This document shows, piece by piece, positions 16,941 through 26,265 of a stretch of 64,000 nt of DNA. Position numbers and translations under genes: made by a program. The DNA comes from Gabonibacter massiliensis (GTDB lineage Bacteria; Bacteroidota; Bacteroidia; Bacteroidales; Marinifilaceae): assembly GCA_001487125.1 (NCBI GenBank), contig LN913013.1:868001-932000 (forward strand), given 5' to 3'. The notes under the pieces are model-generated. The model was given only the letters and a program-made list of their open reading frames with translations. It made no database searches and had not been told where the DNA came from. The first letter of the stretch is position 1. Each line of letters begins with the position of its first letter.

Positions 16941-18590
16941 ATGGAAGAAAGTTTTTTATTCTATATAGAACAAAGTATCAAAGAAAATTGGGATCGCCCG
17001 GCTTTAACAGACTACAAAGGGGTAAATTGCAGTTACAAAGACGTAGCTCGAAAAATCGAAAAACTACATATCCTTTTTGAAAATGCAGGCATCAAAAGAG
17101 GAGATAAAATTGCCTTATGCGGTCGTAATTCGACCAATTGGGGAATCGCTTTTTTGGCCACTCTGTCTTATGGAGCGGTAGCTGTCCCCATTTTAAATGA
17201 GTTCAAAACGGATAACATTCACAATATCGTGAACCATTCCGAAGCTAAGTTATTGTTCGTGGGAAGTGTCGTTTGGGAAGGATTAAATGAAAATTCCATG
17301 GAGCTTTTAGAAGGGATTATCAGCATGGAAGATTACTCTTTACTTATTTCTCGCAGTCGTTCTCTTACGGAGGCCCGCCATAGACTGAACGAATTTTTCG
17401 GGAAAAAATATCCGGAACGCTTTAAACCGGAGAACGTTAATTATCAATACGACAACTTGCAAGATCTGGCTGTCATCAATTATACCTCTGGGACAACCAG
17501 TTTCTCGAAGGGAGTGATGCTTCCGTATCGAAGCCTATGGTCGAACTTGAAATTTGCTTTCGGTGTTTTCGGCAAACTTCCGGAAGAACGGGTCATCTCC
17601 ATGTTACCTATGGCTCATATGTACGGTTTGGCTTTCGAATTCATTTACGAATTCGCCAGCGGTGCGCATGTTTTCTTCTTAACTCGAACTCCCTCACCGA
17701 AAATCATCGCGGAAGCTTTCGCCACGATAAAGCCGAATTTAATCATTTCAGTACCGCTTATAATTGAAAAGATCATTCGCAAAAAGGTTTTTCCTACATT
17801 GGAGAAGCCGATTATGAAGTTATTATTGAATCTTCCTCTTATAGATAAAAAGGTAAAACAATCTATCCGACAAAAAGTTATTGACGCTTTTGGGGGCAAT
17901 TTTAAGGAACTTATTATCGGAGGAGCAGCTCTAAATAAAGAAGTCGAAGAATTTTTACGTTCCATCGACTTCCCTTATACCGTCGGATACGGAATGACAG
18001 AATGCGGTCCTATTCTTTCTTACGACGGATGGGAAACATTCAAAAAAGGCTCTTGCGGAAAAGCAGCCCCGCGCATGCAGTTAAAAATCGACTCTCCCGA
18101 TCCGGCCCATATCGTAGGTGAAATATTAGCCAAAGGGGATAACCTGATGTACGGCTATTATAAAAACGAAGCGGCAACCAAAGCGGCTCTTACACCCGAC
18201 GGATGGTTGCACACGGGAGATTTAGGTCTGATAGACTCCGACGGTTACCTCTATATCAAGGGACGCAGCAAAAATATGATCTTGGGCCCGAGCGGTCAAA
18301 ACATATACCCGGAAGAGATAGAAGATCAACTCAATAACCTACCATACGTTGCAGAATCCATCGTAATAGAAAAAGAAGGCAAACTAATCGCTTTGATTTA
18401 TCCGGATTTTGAAGCAGCAACCGCAGATCATAAGGAATCAGAAGAGAACCTTACCACAATCATGGAAGAAAATCGTCTGGAGGTCAATAAAACACTTCCG
18501 GCTTACAGCCAAATAACGAAAATGAAAATCTACAATGAAGAGTTTGAAAAAACTCCCAAACGTAGTATCAAACGTTATTTGTACCAATAA
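16941..18590 (+). CDS. AMP-binding acyl-CoA synthetase-type ligase, copy 2
   Basis: The ATG at 16941 (MEESFLFYIEQSIKENWD) matches copy 1's start; the TTG at 16914 adds nine unconserved residues. The 549-residue protein shows the same motifs as copy 1: INYTSGTTSFSKGVML, GYGMTECGP, TGDLG and KGRSKNMILGPSGQNIYPEE. The A3 loop has Phe-Ser where copy 1 has Ser-Pro (GTTSFSKG against GTTSSPKG). It is probably a tandem duplicate with shifted substrate preference. Terminators lie on both sides, so it is monocistronic. Confidence 0.9.
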   Translation: MEESFLFYIEQSIKENWDRPALTDYKGVNCSYKDVARKIEKLHILFENAGIKRGDKIALCGRNSTNWGIAFLATLSYGAVAVPILNEFKTDNIHNIVNHSEAKLLFVGSVVWEGLNENSMELLEGIISMEDYSLLISRSRSLTEARHRLNEFFGKKYPERFKPENVNYQYDNLQDLAVINYTSGTTSFSKGVMLPYRSLWSNLKFAFGVFGKLPEERVISMLPMAHMYGLAFEFIYEFASGAHVFFLTRTPSPKIIAEAFATIKPNLIISVPLIIEKIIRKKVFPTLEKPIMKLLLNLPLIDKKVKQSIRQKVIDAFGGNFKELIIGGAALNKEVEEFLRSIDFPYTVGYGMTECGPILSYDGWETFKKGSCGKAAPRMQLKIDSPDPAHIVGEILAKGDNLMYGYYKNEAATKAALTPDGWLHTGDLGLIDSDGYLYIKGRSKNMILGPSGQNIYPEEIEDQLNNLPYVAESIVIEKEGKLIALIYPDFEAATADHKESEENLTTIMEENRLEVNKTLPAYSQITKMKIYNEEFEKTPKRSIKRYLYQ

Positions 18591-18591
18591 A

Positions 18592-18625
18592 AATATCTCC
18601 CGGTTACTCTAATCCGGGAGATATT
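18592..18625 (+). terminator. Terminator of ligase copy 2
   Basis: Perfect 12-base arms AATATCTCCCGG (18592-18603) and CCGGGAGATATT (18614-18625) are followed by TTTTTAT. It starts two bases after the stop codon. Confidence 0.92.
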
Positions 18626-18969
18626 TTTTATAGAAAAACGTAAAACTCATTTTTATAGCAAACAATTTACCGTCGATTTTATCGCGTTAGAAAATCTATA
18701 CCTTCAAATTTCACTATCCCGCAAATTATCTATCGCTCTTCTTTCAAAAACAAGGCCGCATTATCCGAACACTCAGCTATCAATCATGTATCTACGCTCT
18801 AAAAAGCAGCCCGTTATTAAAAATCATCTTCTATATTCCGATTCATTCCTCCGAACGGAGTATTGCAATATTACATCCGAAAATAAAATAAATAGAGTAT
18901 TATTGCGTCTATAATATATTAATTATTCCTATATTTGCAAAATGTATTCCAACTTAAACAACCGCTTAG
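18626..18969 (+). promoter_or_regulatory. 344-base intergenic region with a candidate -7 box
   Basis: No gene is visible. TATATTTGC at 18930-18938 matches the Bacteroidetes -7 consensus TAnnTTTG, 32 bases before the lipoprotein start at 18970. A TTG at 18903-18905 is too far upstream (24 bases) to be an ideal -33 element. Confidence 0.45.
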
Positions 18970-20400
18970 ATGAATCGATATATCATCAACTCAACACGCT
19001 ATTTCTTAATTACCATCCTGTTCCTCTCATGTATCAAAGAAGTCGATCTATCTAAAAGAGATGAAGAGAAAAAACAGGAAGAGCAAGAAGAAACCGTTTA
19101 CATTTATCCGTTTAAAAAGGAATCTCACGACATTACGGCCGAACTTACCATCAGCACAGACGGTAAAATCGATTTGAATGAGATCGAAGTCGAGATTCCT
19201 CCTTTGAAATATAACAAATCCTGGCTATTCCTTTTAACTCAAGACGACTGCAGTCAAACAGCCTATTGCAATACATGGGCGGCCATTCACGGCAAACCGT
19301 TATCCTCGAAATATTATTACGATGCGGCCCATTTAAAAGCCGGAGACTTACCCCCGGACAATTACAATCTCGGTAAAACGTTAGGCAGTACAGACGGGAA
19401 CGGCAACGAGGTACGTTTCTCTTTCACGACAACGCTTGCTCCCGAATGGGAGTGGATGAACGCGAAACCTTCCGTACAAGTCGGTTTCACTAAAAACTAC
19501 TATCGTTTTTATATGAAATCCGGTCTTATTTGGAATAATGTTATCGAGATGGTCAATTACGGCGTGGGCATAGCCTTTCATGATGTAAAAACGTCCATGC
19601 TCCATAACCGGGATAGTATAAAAGTACATTATAGTCTATCCCAAAAGATTATTACAGACAAACTATCGGGACGGACATGCAAGGTTTTAACGGAGCCCGA
19701 CGGCAATAAAACTTACGTGGAAGCGGCATTGGCGTATGATCCGATCCTGATCATGACGGCACAAAGCGAAGCTTCCGCTTTATACCCGTTTAAAACGACA
19801 AACGACTTATATAAACAACTACTGAACAGATTCTTTTACACTACCGAACAAGCCAAAGAATACATCCGGTCCGAATTACAAAAAAGCAAAGAGGAGAGAG
19901 CCGCCATCCAGATCGGGGTTCACAAAACCGATCCCGCCTGGGCACAATTTCTTCTTTGGCTTAACAATACTTACGGAAAAGACGGAGACGATTCCGTATG
20001 GTCTCCCAGCCTGGAAGAGTACTACGAATATAATTACTACCGCATACATAGCGTCATTCGAAAACAACTCATCGGCAACACGTTGAAATTAACCGTTACA
20101 CTACCCTCCAAAGCCCATTTTTACTACCCCTCCATTACCGTCAACCTGGGTCACCTGCAAAAGCAGCATATCATCTCCATCGTCTCGGGAAATACCGTTA
20201 GCGGACTATCCTATGCGGATCATAACAACGGCCTCATGCTAAACATCGATTGCCGGAGGTTCCTACCGGACCACGCCACCCATTATGTCAGGAAATACGA
20301 ATCCGACAAAACAGTATCCAACCGAAACGATGCCCTTTATTTCATAAATCAACTAAAGGATTCCGATAAAAAAAACGAATTATTGAAAAGGATAAAATAG
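18970..20400 (+). CDS. Lipoprotein with polysaccharide-deacetylase (NodB)-like features
   Basis: The 476-residue product starts with a basic, hydrophobic signal and a lipobox (LFLSC, cysteine near residue 21), then a charged, Glu/Lys/Gln-rich linker. From about residue 85, LLTQDDCSQTAYCNTWAAIHG resembles the TxDDG strand of NodB-type deacetylases; GIAFHDVKTS and IQIGVHKTD could be later fold positions. The first metal site appears only partly kept. I judge it a surface lipoprotein of the deacetylase fold with uncertain activity. It stands alone, with its own -7 box, and is convergent with the minus-strand array. Confidence 0.55.
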   Translation: MNRYIINSTRYFLITILFLSCIKEVDLSKRDEEKKQEEQEETVYIYPFKKESHDITAELTISTDGKIDLNEIEVEIPPLKYNKSWLFLLTQDDCSQTAYCNTWAAIHGKPLSSKYYYDAAHLKAGDLPPDNYNLGKTLGSTDGNGNEVRFSFTTTLAPEWEWMNAKPSVQVGFTKNYYRFYMKSGLIWNNVIEMVNYGVGIAFHDVKTSMLHNRDSIKVHYSLSQKIITDKLSGRTCKVLTEPDGNKTYVEAALAYDPILIMTAQSEASALYPFKTTNDLYKQLLNRFFYTTEQAKEYIRSELQKSKEERAAIQIGVHKTDPAWAQFLLWLNNTYGKDGDDSVWSPSLEEYYEYNYYRIHSVIRKQLIGNTLKLTVTLPSKAHFYYPSITVNLGHLQKQHIISIVSGNTVSGLSYADHNNGLMLNIDCRRFLPDHATHYVRKYESDKTVSNRNDALYFINQLKDSDKKNELLKRIK

Positions 20401-20428
20401 ACCGAACCTCGTTATAGCGTTTGTTTTA

Positions 20429-20940
20429 TCACTTCTTTATATTCACCCATTTCACCGCATCCGCCACGAGGTAACAAAGTCCGAGAAAATAAACCGCTGT
20501 CGGCAAAATCAACGTGATCCAGTAAAAGAAATAAACCGACATATCAAAAGAGCGAGAAAAAAACTAACATTGAGCAAAATAGAAACGGAAAACACGATAA
20601 AATTCACTAACATGAAAAAAAGAACTTCCCCAAGCAACTCCCGACCACGATCTCCACATTACCCAAGGGGCGTACATGCAGAGATTCTATTACTCCCAAC
20701 CGGTTTATATTTGAACCGACAACAACGAAGCCTACAATAAAAAACAATTAAAAAAAATAAGCCGTTTTATAAGCGAGGGAGGAAGGAAACACTTGTGAAA
20801 TCCGATCCATTGAAAAACGAAACAGGTCATGTAGCGAGTTTACCTCTGTAGGGGTAAATTGATAAACAACAAGTCTGACAAAAGATAAAATCGTAAATAT
20901 ACCCAAAAAGATATTTCTACAAGCACATTTAAACTCGTAC
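20429..20940 (-). pseudogene. Deletion remnant of the ABC-2/pseudo-M1/golvesin gene
   Basis: On the minus strand this piece matches the N-terminal membrane region of copy A (24590-25085) closely. At the CYLV position it then jumps in frame to ADAVKWVNIKK and a stop, the last residues of the golvesin domain. The middle, about 900 codons, is missing. The junction falls at a short CTCGT shared by both source sites, as expected of a microhomology deletion. A deletion of about ten bases near 20750 also shifts the frame in the membrane part. Homology ends abruptly at 20940, so start and promoter are absent. It lies beyond the terminator of the array. Confidence 0.8.
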
Positions 20941-21094
20941 TTCGCAGGCTTCAAGACTGAAGGATTACGATACCACCCCATCCGTTTTCACCCTTTACAA
21001 ATCTCCTTGTTCCGCCATAACCGGGAGAAGCAGAATCGTCATCAATCACTTTCGGTTACAAACAGTCAGGAAAATAAAATTACAGCTAAAAAAA

Positions 21095-21130
21095 TGTTCC
21101 GGAAACGGTCAAAAACCATTTCCCGGAACA
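21095..21130 (-). terminator. Terminator at the end of the Ig/permease array
   Basis: TGTTCCGGAAACGG (21095-21108) pairs with CCATTTCCCGGAACA (21116-21130), with small mismatches. On the minus strand it is followed by seven T bases. It lies 30 bases after the stop of the first Ig-like gene, marking the 3' end of the array transcript. Confidence 0.85.
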
Positions 21131-21160
21131 ATCATTTCCAACGAGATTATAAATTTATCT

Positions 21161-21568
21161 TCATTGATCAGCCAATACCGTCACGTCAAATGATACATCG
21201 GTCGTTCCTGCCGTATTTCTAAGTACTATTTTATATCTGCCAGAATCACTCGTCTTTGCCTCTTTTATAGTAACAGTTACTTTTTTCTTTTGCACTTCGA
21301 TATCTCCATGATACAGATTACCATCCTTATACACCTCGCAGGTAGCCTCTGGTTGCGAGGTATATACAATATAAAAAGAAATAATCTGTCCTTCAAAACC
21401 CTTAACAACAAGAGTTTTAGGAACTTTCTCGGTTATTACAGGTTGAATCGCCGTACCCCGAAGGATTCCCTTCGTCATATATAAACCCTCCGATACCTTT
21501 ACCTCTCCGTTTTTAAACCCGGTAAAACTCATAAATAACACCAAAACAAATAACAATTTCTTCTTCAT
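21161..21568 (-). CDS. Exported single-domain I-set Ig-like protein, Ig1
   Basis: The 135-residue product has a signal peptide (MKKKLLFVLVLFMSFTGF, no lipobox cysteine), a variable stretch to about residue 45, and one Ig-like domain. Its most diagnostic part is SDSGRYKIVLRNTAGTTDVS, matching the eukaryote-like I-set pattern D-S-G-x-Y and N-x-x-G. The usual core disulfide cysteines are replaced by hydrophobic residues; a lone Cys sits in EATCEVYKDG. Shared blocks with Ig2-Ig4 are VKGFEGQI and VTVTI. It follows copy A by 215 bases and is the last intact gene before the terminator. Function is unknown; a binding role is inferred from the fold. Confidence 0.75.
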   Translation of the reverse strand: MKKKLLFVLVLFMSFTGFKNGEVKVSEGLYMTKGILRGTAIQPVITEKVPKTLVVKGFEGQIISFYIVYTSQPEATCEVYKDGNLYHGDIEVQKKKVTVTIKEAKTSDSGRYKIVLRNTAGTTDVSFDVTVLADQ

Positions 21569-21783
21569 GATTATGTGATTTAATTAATATATTTTACTAA
21601 AATAGATAAAATAATTGCACACGCCAACAATAATAACAATTAAATTATTGATCGTATTCAATCTTTACAACACGATGAACACTCGTACCACATTATAAAA
21701 CAGTAGATTATCGATAGATTATATTTTATAAGAATAATCTCAAATTAAATATACGTAACATTCATACGCGAAAACGTTTATCA

Positions 21784-22220
21784 TTACTCTTTGACTTTTA
21801 CCCATTTCACCGCATCGGCAACGAGTCCCTGAGAATACCCTTCATTCATTTTTTTATCACTTAGTGTTACCCTTGCGTTTTCAGTAAAATCAAATATTCC
21901 AAGAGAGACCCAACATCCCAAGTCATCCTCTCCCGGAGCAACAACCACTTTATGCTCTTTTCTGCCATCAAAAACGGTATAAAAACGTGAAGTTTCTTGC
22001 TTTTTCTTTTCTGATAAAGAAGAGAATTCAATCCAATCAGGAATACTTTTCCGACCGCCACCGGCGAAGGCCGTGTAGTAAAAAAAAACCTCATACTTCC
22101 CTGCTTCAGGCAACCGAACACTCCATTCCACTTTTTGTTTACCTTCGCTAACTTCTTTATAAAGCGCACTTCGCACCGGGAAACCATAGAAATGTTCTTT
22201 AATCGTAGGCAACCAAATAT
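21784..22220 (-). repeat. 437-base near-identical block, copy A side
   Basis: This block matches 27464-27900 at a constant offset of 5680 bases, with 7 mismatches counted by eye (3 in the central 400). Identity stops sharply at 22220, beyond which A and B are clearly diverged. It encodes most of the golvesin domain. Confidence 0.92.
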
Positions 22221-25110
22221 CCTCACCAGTGACATGATCATAATATTTTTTACCACTCTTCTCTTTTCGGAATAGGGAGGTAATAAGATTTTCCGTTTTC
22301 ACTACCCTAAAACCGGCATCCTCATTATCAACAATAATCTCATTCTCTCCCGCCGCCGGAAGAAAAACAGACGAATCTACGTTAAAGACACCAGTTGTCG
22401 TGTCTACAGATAGATAACTTGCCTCTTCCGGCTCTAATAATATCATAGCCGGAAGATTCCGAGCCAAAGGAGTACTCATACTAAAAACCGATTGCATAGG
22501 ATTTATGAGAACACGTGTCCTGATCTCTCTTCCCGCACGAGGGGGGATAACCCATTTTTGATCATTATCTATTTCAACAAGCCCCGGCACGTCGCTCCTG
22601 TTAAACACCTTAAAGCAATACAACCAGTAAGCCTTTTCGGTACCTGTGATTTTGATCGCCCGAGTATCCCGTATATCGAGTAAGGGCAAACGAGCAGAGT
22701 TGTACCAACTTTCAATGAGCGAATCCAACCGGATGCCAAATGTTCGATAAAATTGGGAAAAACACTCTTCCGCTGTTGTCTCCTTAAAAAGATTGCTTGC
22801 TAAGAAGTTATGATAAAATCGACGAAAACGTTCTCGATCCACAAACAACGATATATAAGTCTGCAATTCATTATTTTTTTTACGAATGATATTTTCCAAT
22901 GCTTCGGGCAGTAAGGATTTATCCTGTAAGGCATCTTTCAAGCTATTTCGACTCAAATATTCCACGGCCACACAATCTTCCGCCGGATATGTCCACGATA
23001 CAGTACCCCTATTCTTACGTGATATATCGCTCAATACATCCTGCAAGATAGGATACTCCCGGGAGATAATGGATATTGTTTTCCCCTGTAACATGGGTCT
23101 TATACTGCATCCACCTTTACCGATAAAGGTTTCAATATCGTTTGCCAATCTTATATTCGAGATATAATCTACTTTCTCTTCTTCCTCAATGACGTTAGGG
23201 ACCTTGAATGGGTAAGCTTTTATGGAGTAAGCTTTTTCCGGGAGAAACACGATTCCACCTTGCACTCTCTCTCCCGTCCTTTGCATCACATGCGGGAAAC
23301 AATAAAAATCAACGGGAACTTCCACTAATATACCCCAACGATACGGATACTGCTGGGTAGGGTCACTAACATCTTGTCCCCTTTTGTAATAATATTTCTC
23401 TATGTAGTATTTCTTTATAAACTCCGAAGTTTGTATACACTCTTCATTTTCCAAATTCTCTTTTTTACGCAAAAGTCTTTTAGGCAAAGTATCTTCCGGT
23501 ATAATATCATATTCTTCCAAAAGATACTCGTGAGCAGGATGAAAATAAAACGATACTCGCGTAGAGTCGAGCAGTACCGTTCGCTCGTTGTAGTCTCCCA
23601 CGCAAAGACTGATACCCGGCATATCATGAGCAAACGCAAACTCCGTCTCACCTTTTTCTTTTTCAATACGATCACCTTGCGAGATAGCCATCAAACGAGG
23701 ATCATGCTCTACTCTCAAACTGTAACGGGAAAAGTTTACGACCCTAATACCTGATTCCCCATATGGCGGCACGCACACGGGATACCAAATACACTCGGGC
23801 GTTAACAGTTTATATTTTTTACCGCAAAAAGCAGGCGAATACCCGAAACGATAGATCCCTATACCATTCACTGTCGGGCAGGTATACGCCCCCGGGGGCG
23901 TATCCAAAAAACACAAGTCATTTTCGATACCTCCCTCGTAGCGAATCAACACTTTGCAAGTCTCTCTCAAATTTAACTCTTTACCCGTGATCAATGCCTG
24001 ATGATCCCTACGATAAAAAACGGTTTCCCCGTCTATCTCGAAGGAGGTCACTTTTAAACCCGGGTTCAAGTAAATAATTAAAGGTATTTTGACTGAATTC
24101 CGGTTCGTGACAGTCATCTCGCTGACTACCGAGATATTACCATTCCCAAGCTCCTTTACTCGCAAATCATTCCGTACGACCTTAGCAGCAGGAAATTTTC
24201 CTAACTCCTCGTACACCTGTTTATAAGCCTCCCGGTTATCATGAACAATCCCGTGACGAGCCTGATAAGCAAAACCCAATCCGCAGGTTACGATAAAAAT
24301 ACCGCAAGCAATACCTGAAATTCTCCTGAAAGCCAGCAAATGATTAGGTACTCTCGGGTAAGGAAGAACGGACAATACCAGAAAGCCGATACCGACCGAC
24401 AAGGTAAAACCTCTTTGCAACAAGTAATTTTCTAAGTTCACATGCCCTGTAAAATCCGAAAACATGTTCGGGATGGAACGGGCACACGGATCAAGCAAGC
24501 CGTTTAACCATCCGGCCCCGTCGTAAATAATAATTCCCGAGAAAGCAGGCAGGAGCAGCATACTGATCCCCGGATGCCGCACAAAACGAGTCACGAGGTA
24601 ACAAAATCCGAGAAAATAAACCGATGTCGGTAAAATCAACGTAATCCAGTAAAAGAAATAAACTGACAAATCAAAAGAACGAGAAAAAAAACTAACATTG
24701 AGCAAAATAGAAACGACAAACACGATCAAATTCACTAACGTGAAAAGAAAGAGCTTCCCCAAAAAATTCCCGATCACGATCTCCGTGTTACCAAACGGGC
24801 GTACGTGAAGAGTTTCTATTACTCCCAGCCGGTTTATATTTGAATCGACAACAACGAAGCCAACAATAAAAAACAATTGAAAAAGGTTAAAAAAATAAGC
24901 CGTTTTATAAGCCAAGGATGCAGGAAAAACTTGTGAAATCCATTCCATGGAAAAACGAAACACGTCATGTACGGAATTAACCTCTGTCGGGGTAAATTGA
25001 TAAATAACAAGCCCGACAAGAGATAAAATCGTAAATATACCGAAAAAGATATTTCTACGAGCACATTTAAACTCGTACAGGGCTATTATAAAAATATTAC
25101 GTTTATTCAT
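21784..25110 (-). CDS. ABC-2-like permease / pseudo-M1 peptidase / golvesin-domain fusion, copy A
   Basis: The start at 25110 (MNKRNIFIIALYEFKCARRN) matches copy B; the frame is open to 25131. The 1108 residues comprise about 320 residues of ABC-2-like membrane helices (YEFKCARRNIFFGIFTIL, HVRPFGNTEIVIGNFLGKL), a long extracytoplasmic M1-peptidase-like region (about 330-870), and a golvesin/xanthan-lyase-type C-terminal domain (about 975-1108; RFYTVFDG, WVSLGIFDF, ADAVKWV). Where M1 enzymes have HExxH, this protein reads SREYPILQDVLSD (near residue 680), so zinc catalysis looks lost. No ATPase is fused; the ATPase at 36503 is a possible partner. The sequence is mosaic: the 3' end is near-identical to copy B, the middle to copy C. 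Confidence 0.75.
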   Translation of the reverse strand: MNKRNIFIIALYEFKCARRNIFFGIFTILSLVGLVIYQFTPTEVNSVHDVFRFSMEWISQVFPASLAYKTAYFFNLFQLFFIVGFVVVDSNINRLGVIETLHVRPFGNTEIVIGNFLGKLFLFTLVNLIVFVVSILLNVSFFSRSFDLSVYFFYWITLILPTSVYFLGFCYLVTRFVRHPGISMLLLPAFSGIIIYDGAGWLNGLLDPCARSIPNMFSDFTGHVNLENYLLQRGFTLSVGIGFLVLSVLPYPRVPNHLLAFRRISGIACGIFIVTCGLGFAYQARHGIVHDNREAYKQVYEELGKFPAAKVVRNDLRVKELGNGNISVVSEMTVTNRNSVKIPLIIYLNPGLKVTSFEIDGETVFYRRDHQALITGKELNLRETCKVLIRYEGGIENDLCFLDTPPGAYTCPTVNGIGIYRFGYSPAFCGKKYKLLTPECIWYPVCVPPYGESGIRVVNFSRYSLRVEHDPRLMAISQGDRIEKEKGETEFAFAHDMPGISLCVGDYNERTVLLDSTRVSFYFHPAHEYLLEEYDIIPEDTLPKRLLRKKENLENEECIQTSEFIKKYYIEKYYYKRGQDVSDPTQQYPYRWGILVEVPVDFYCFPHVMQRTGERVQGGIVFLPEKAYSIKAYPFKVPNVIEEEEKVDYISNIRLANDIETFIGKGGCSIRPMLQGKTISIISREYPILQDVLSDISRKNRGTVSWTYPAEDCVAVEYLSRNSLKDALQDKSLLPEALENIIRKKNNELQTYISLFVDRERFRRFYHNFLASNLFKETTAEECFSQFYRTFGIRLDSLIESWYNSARLPLLDIRDTRAIKITGTEKAYWLYCFKVFNRSDVPGLVEIDNDQKWVIPPRAGREIRTRVLINPMQSVFSMSTPLARNLPAMILLEPEEASYLSVDTTTGVFNVDSSVFLPAAGENEIIVDNEDAGFRVVKTENLITSLFRKEKSGKKYYDHVTGEDIWLPTIKEHFYGFPVRSALYKEVSEGKQKVEWSVRLPEAGKYEVFFYYTAFAGGGRKSIPDWIEFSSLSEKKKQETSRFYTVFDGRKEHKVVVAPGEDDLGCWVSLGIFDFTENARVTLSDKKMNEGYSQGLVADAVKWVKVKE

Positions 25111-25207
25111 AATGACCGATCTCGTTTTCAATTATCTACCTAAAAAACAGATTAAAAATCATATACCACAAAGAGTTATTTTTTTAGATATATTTTCGAT
25201 ATGTCAA

Positions 25208-25636
25208 TTAAACTTCCAATTCAGGGGCAATGACAATTACCGTCACATAAAACATTTGCTCAACAACCCCAATCGTATTGACAACTTCGATTTTATAACT
25301 TCCTTCTGATGCTCGCGTTACATTTTCTATCGTAACCGTCACCTTATTTTTGTTTTTAGCAATCTCGGAACTCTTCAGAAGCTGTTCCCCTTTATACACC
25401 TTGTAAGTAGCACCTGGATTTGCCGTATATTCAATATAAAATGTGATAATTTGTCCCTCAATGCCAAAAACAAGTCCCTCTTCGTTAGGGGCGACTTTGG
25501 TTATTTCAGGTAAACCGTTCTCTTCCGAAGAAAGAACCTTTTTGACATTAAAATTATCGGTTAATCCAGCTTCTCTGCTTTTAAATCCAGTAAGAATTAC
25601 AAGTGACACTAAGACAAATAATAATTTTTTCTTCAT
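25208..25636 (-). CDS. Exported single-domain I-set Ig-like protein, Ig2
   Basis: The 142-residue protein has the same signal peptide type (MKKKLLFVLVSLVILTGF) and the shared blocks GIEGQIITFYIEYTANPGAT, VYKGEQLL and NKVTVTIENV. The D-S-G-x-Y motif is altered to SEGSYKIEVVNTIG. Its C-terminus is longer than in the siblings (VIVIAPELEV). It sits 97 bases upstream of copy A in transcription order and could be co-transcribed with it. The amino-terminal 30 residues after the signal are unlike any sibling, which hints at a variable binding or cleavage segment. Confidence 0.72.
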   Translation of the reverse strand: MKKKLLFVLVSLVILTGFKSREAGLTDNFNVKKVLSSEENGLPEITKVAPNEEGLVFGIEGQIITFYIEYTANPGATYKVYKGEQLLKSSEIAKNKNKVTVTIENVTRASEGSYKIEVVNTIGVVEQMFYVTVIVIAPELEV

Positions 25637-25911
25637 GATCGTGAGTTTTTAATAATTTGCACTTTTCACAATAATACATAAAAATAATTACAATAGCAAA
25701 TAATTATATCATTCACAATACAATAATAGATCAAAAAAAAATAAAGAGATAATGATATACTTCATTTAATTAAAAATACAAATACACAACATTTTAAATA
25801 TGGATTCTATACCGATTTCATGTTAAAAAATGAATCATTTCAGTACTATTCAATAAAGAAGTCATAAATTATATTGAAAATCAGCTAATCATAATATCAT
25901 TAATAAAAATA
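25637..25911. other. AT-rich spacer without a gene
   Basis: This 275-base stretch, very rich in A and T, separates the golvesin remnant from Ig2. I see no ORF, hairpin terminator or recognisable -7/-33 pair. Similar AT-rich spacers lie between the other array members. Confidence 0.4.
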
Positions 25912-26258
25912 TCACTCTTCTACCTTCACCCATTTCACGGCATCAGCCACTAACCCCTGTGAATTTTTTTCATCTGATTTTCTATCGCTTAATGTTACTT
26001 TAGCGTTTTTAGTAAAATCAAATATACCCAAGGACACCCAGGTTCCTACCTCGTCATCACCAGGAACAGCAATAACATTATGCTCCTTTTCTCCGTCAAA
26101 AACAGTATAATAGCCTGATTCCTGCACTTTTGATTCAAGGACTTCACCAGTAAAATACTCTACTATAATCCTCTTTCCACACCTGCCTAAGAACGTTGTA
26201 TAATAAAAGAATTGACTCGAGATATACTTTTTACCCCAAAGCCAATTCTTGTAAAATA
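25912..26258 (-). pseudogene. Golvesin-domain remnant
   Basis: The frame reads from 26258 (HIVFYKNWLWGKKY) through QFFYYTTFLGRCGKR and ESGYYTVFDGEKEH to WVSLGIFDF and ADAVKWVKVEE, the golvesin domain of the large proteins. A stop codon lies directly upstream and no plausible strong start exists (only an internal GTG at 26127). The strand between GKK and FFYYTTF is shorter than in copies A-C, showing an internal deletion. All membrane and M1-like parts are missing. It is wedged 7 bases after the Ig3 stop, so it may still be translated as a tail, but I class it as a relic. Confidence 0.75.
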
Positions 26259-26265
26259 CAATATG

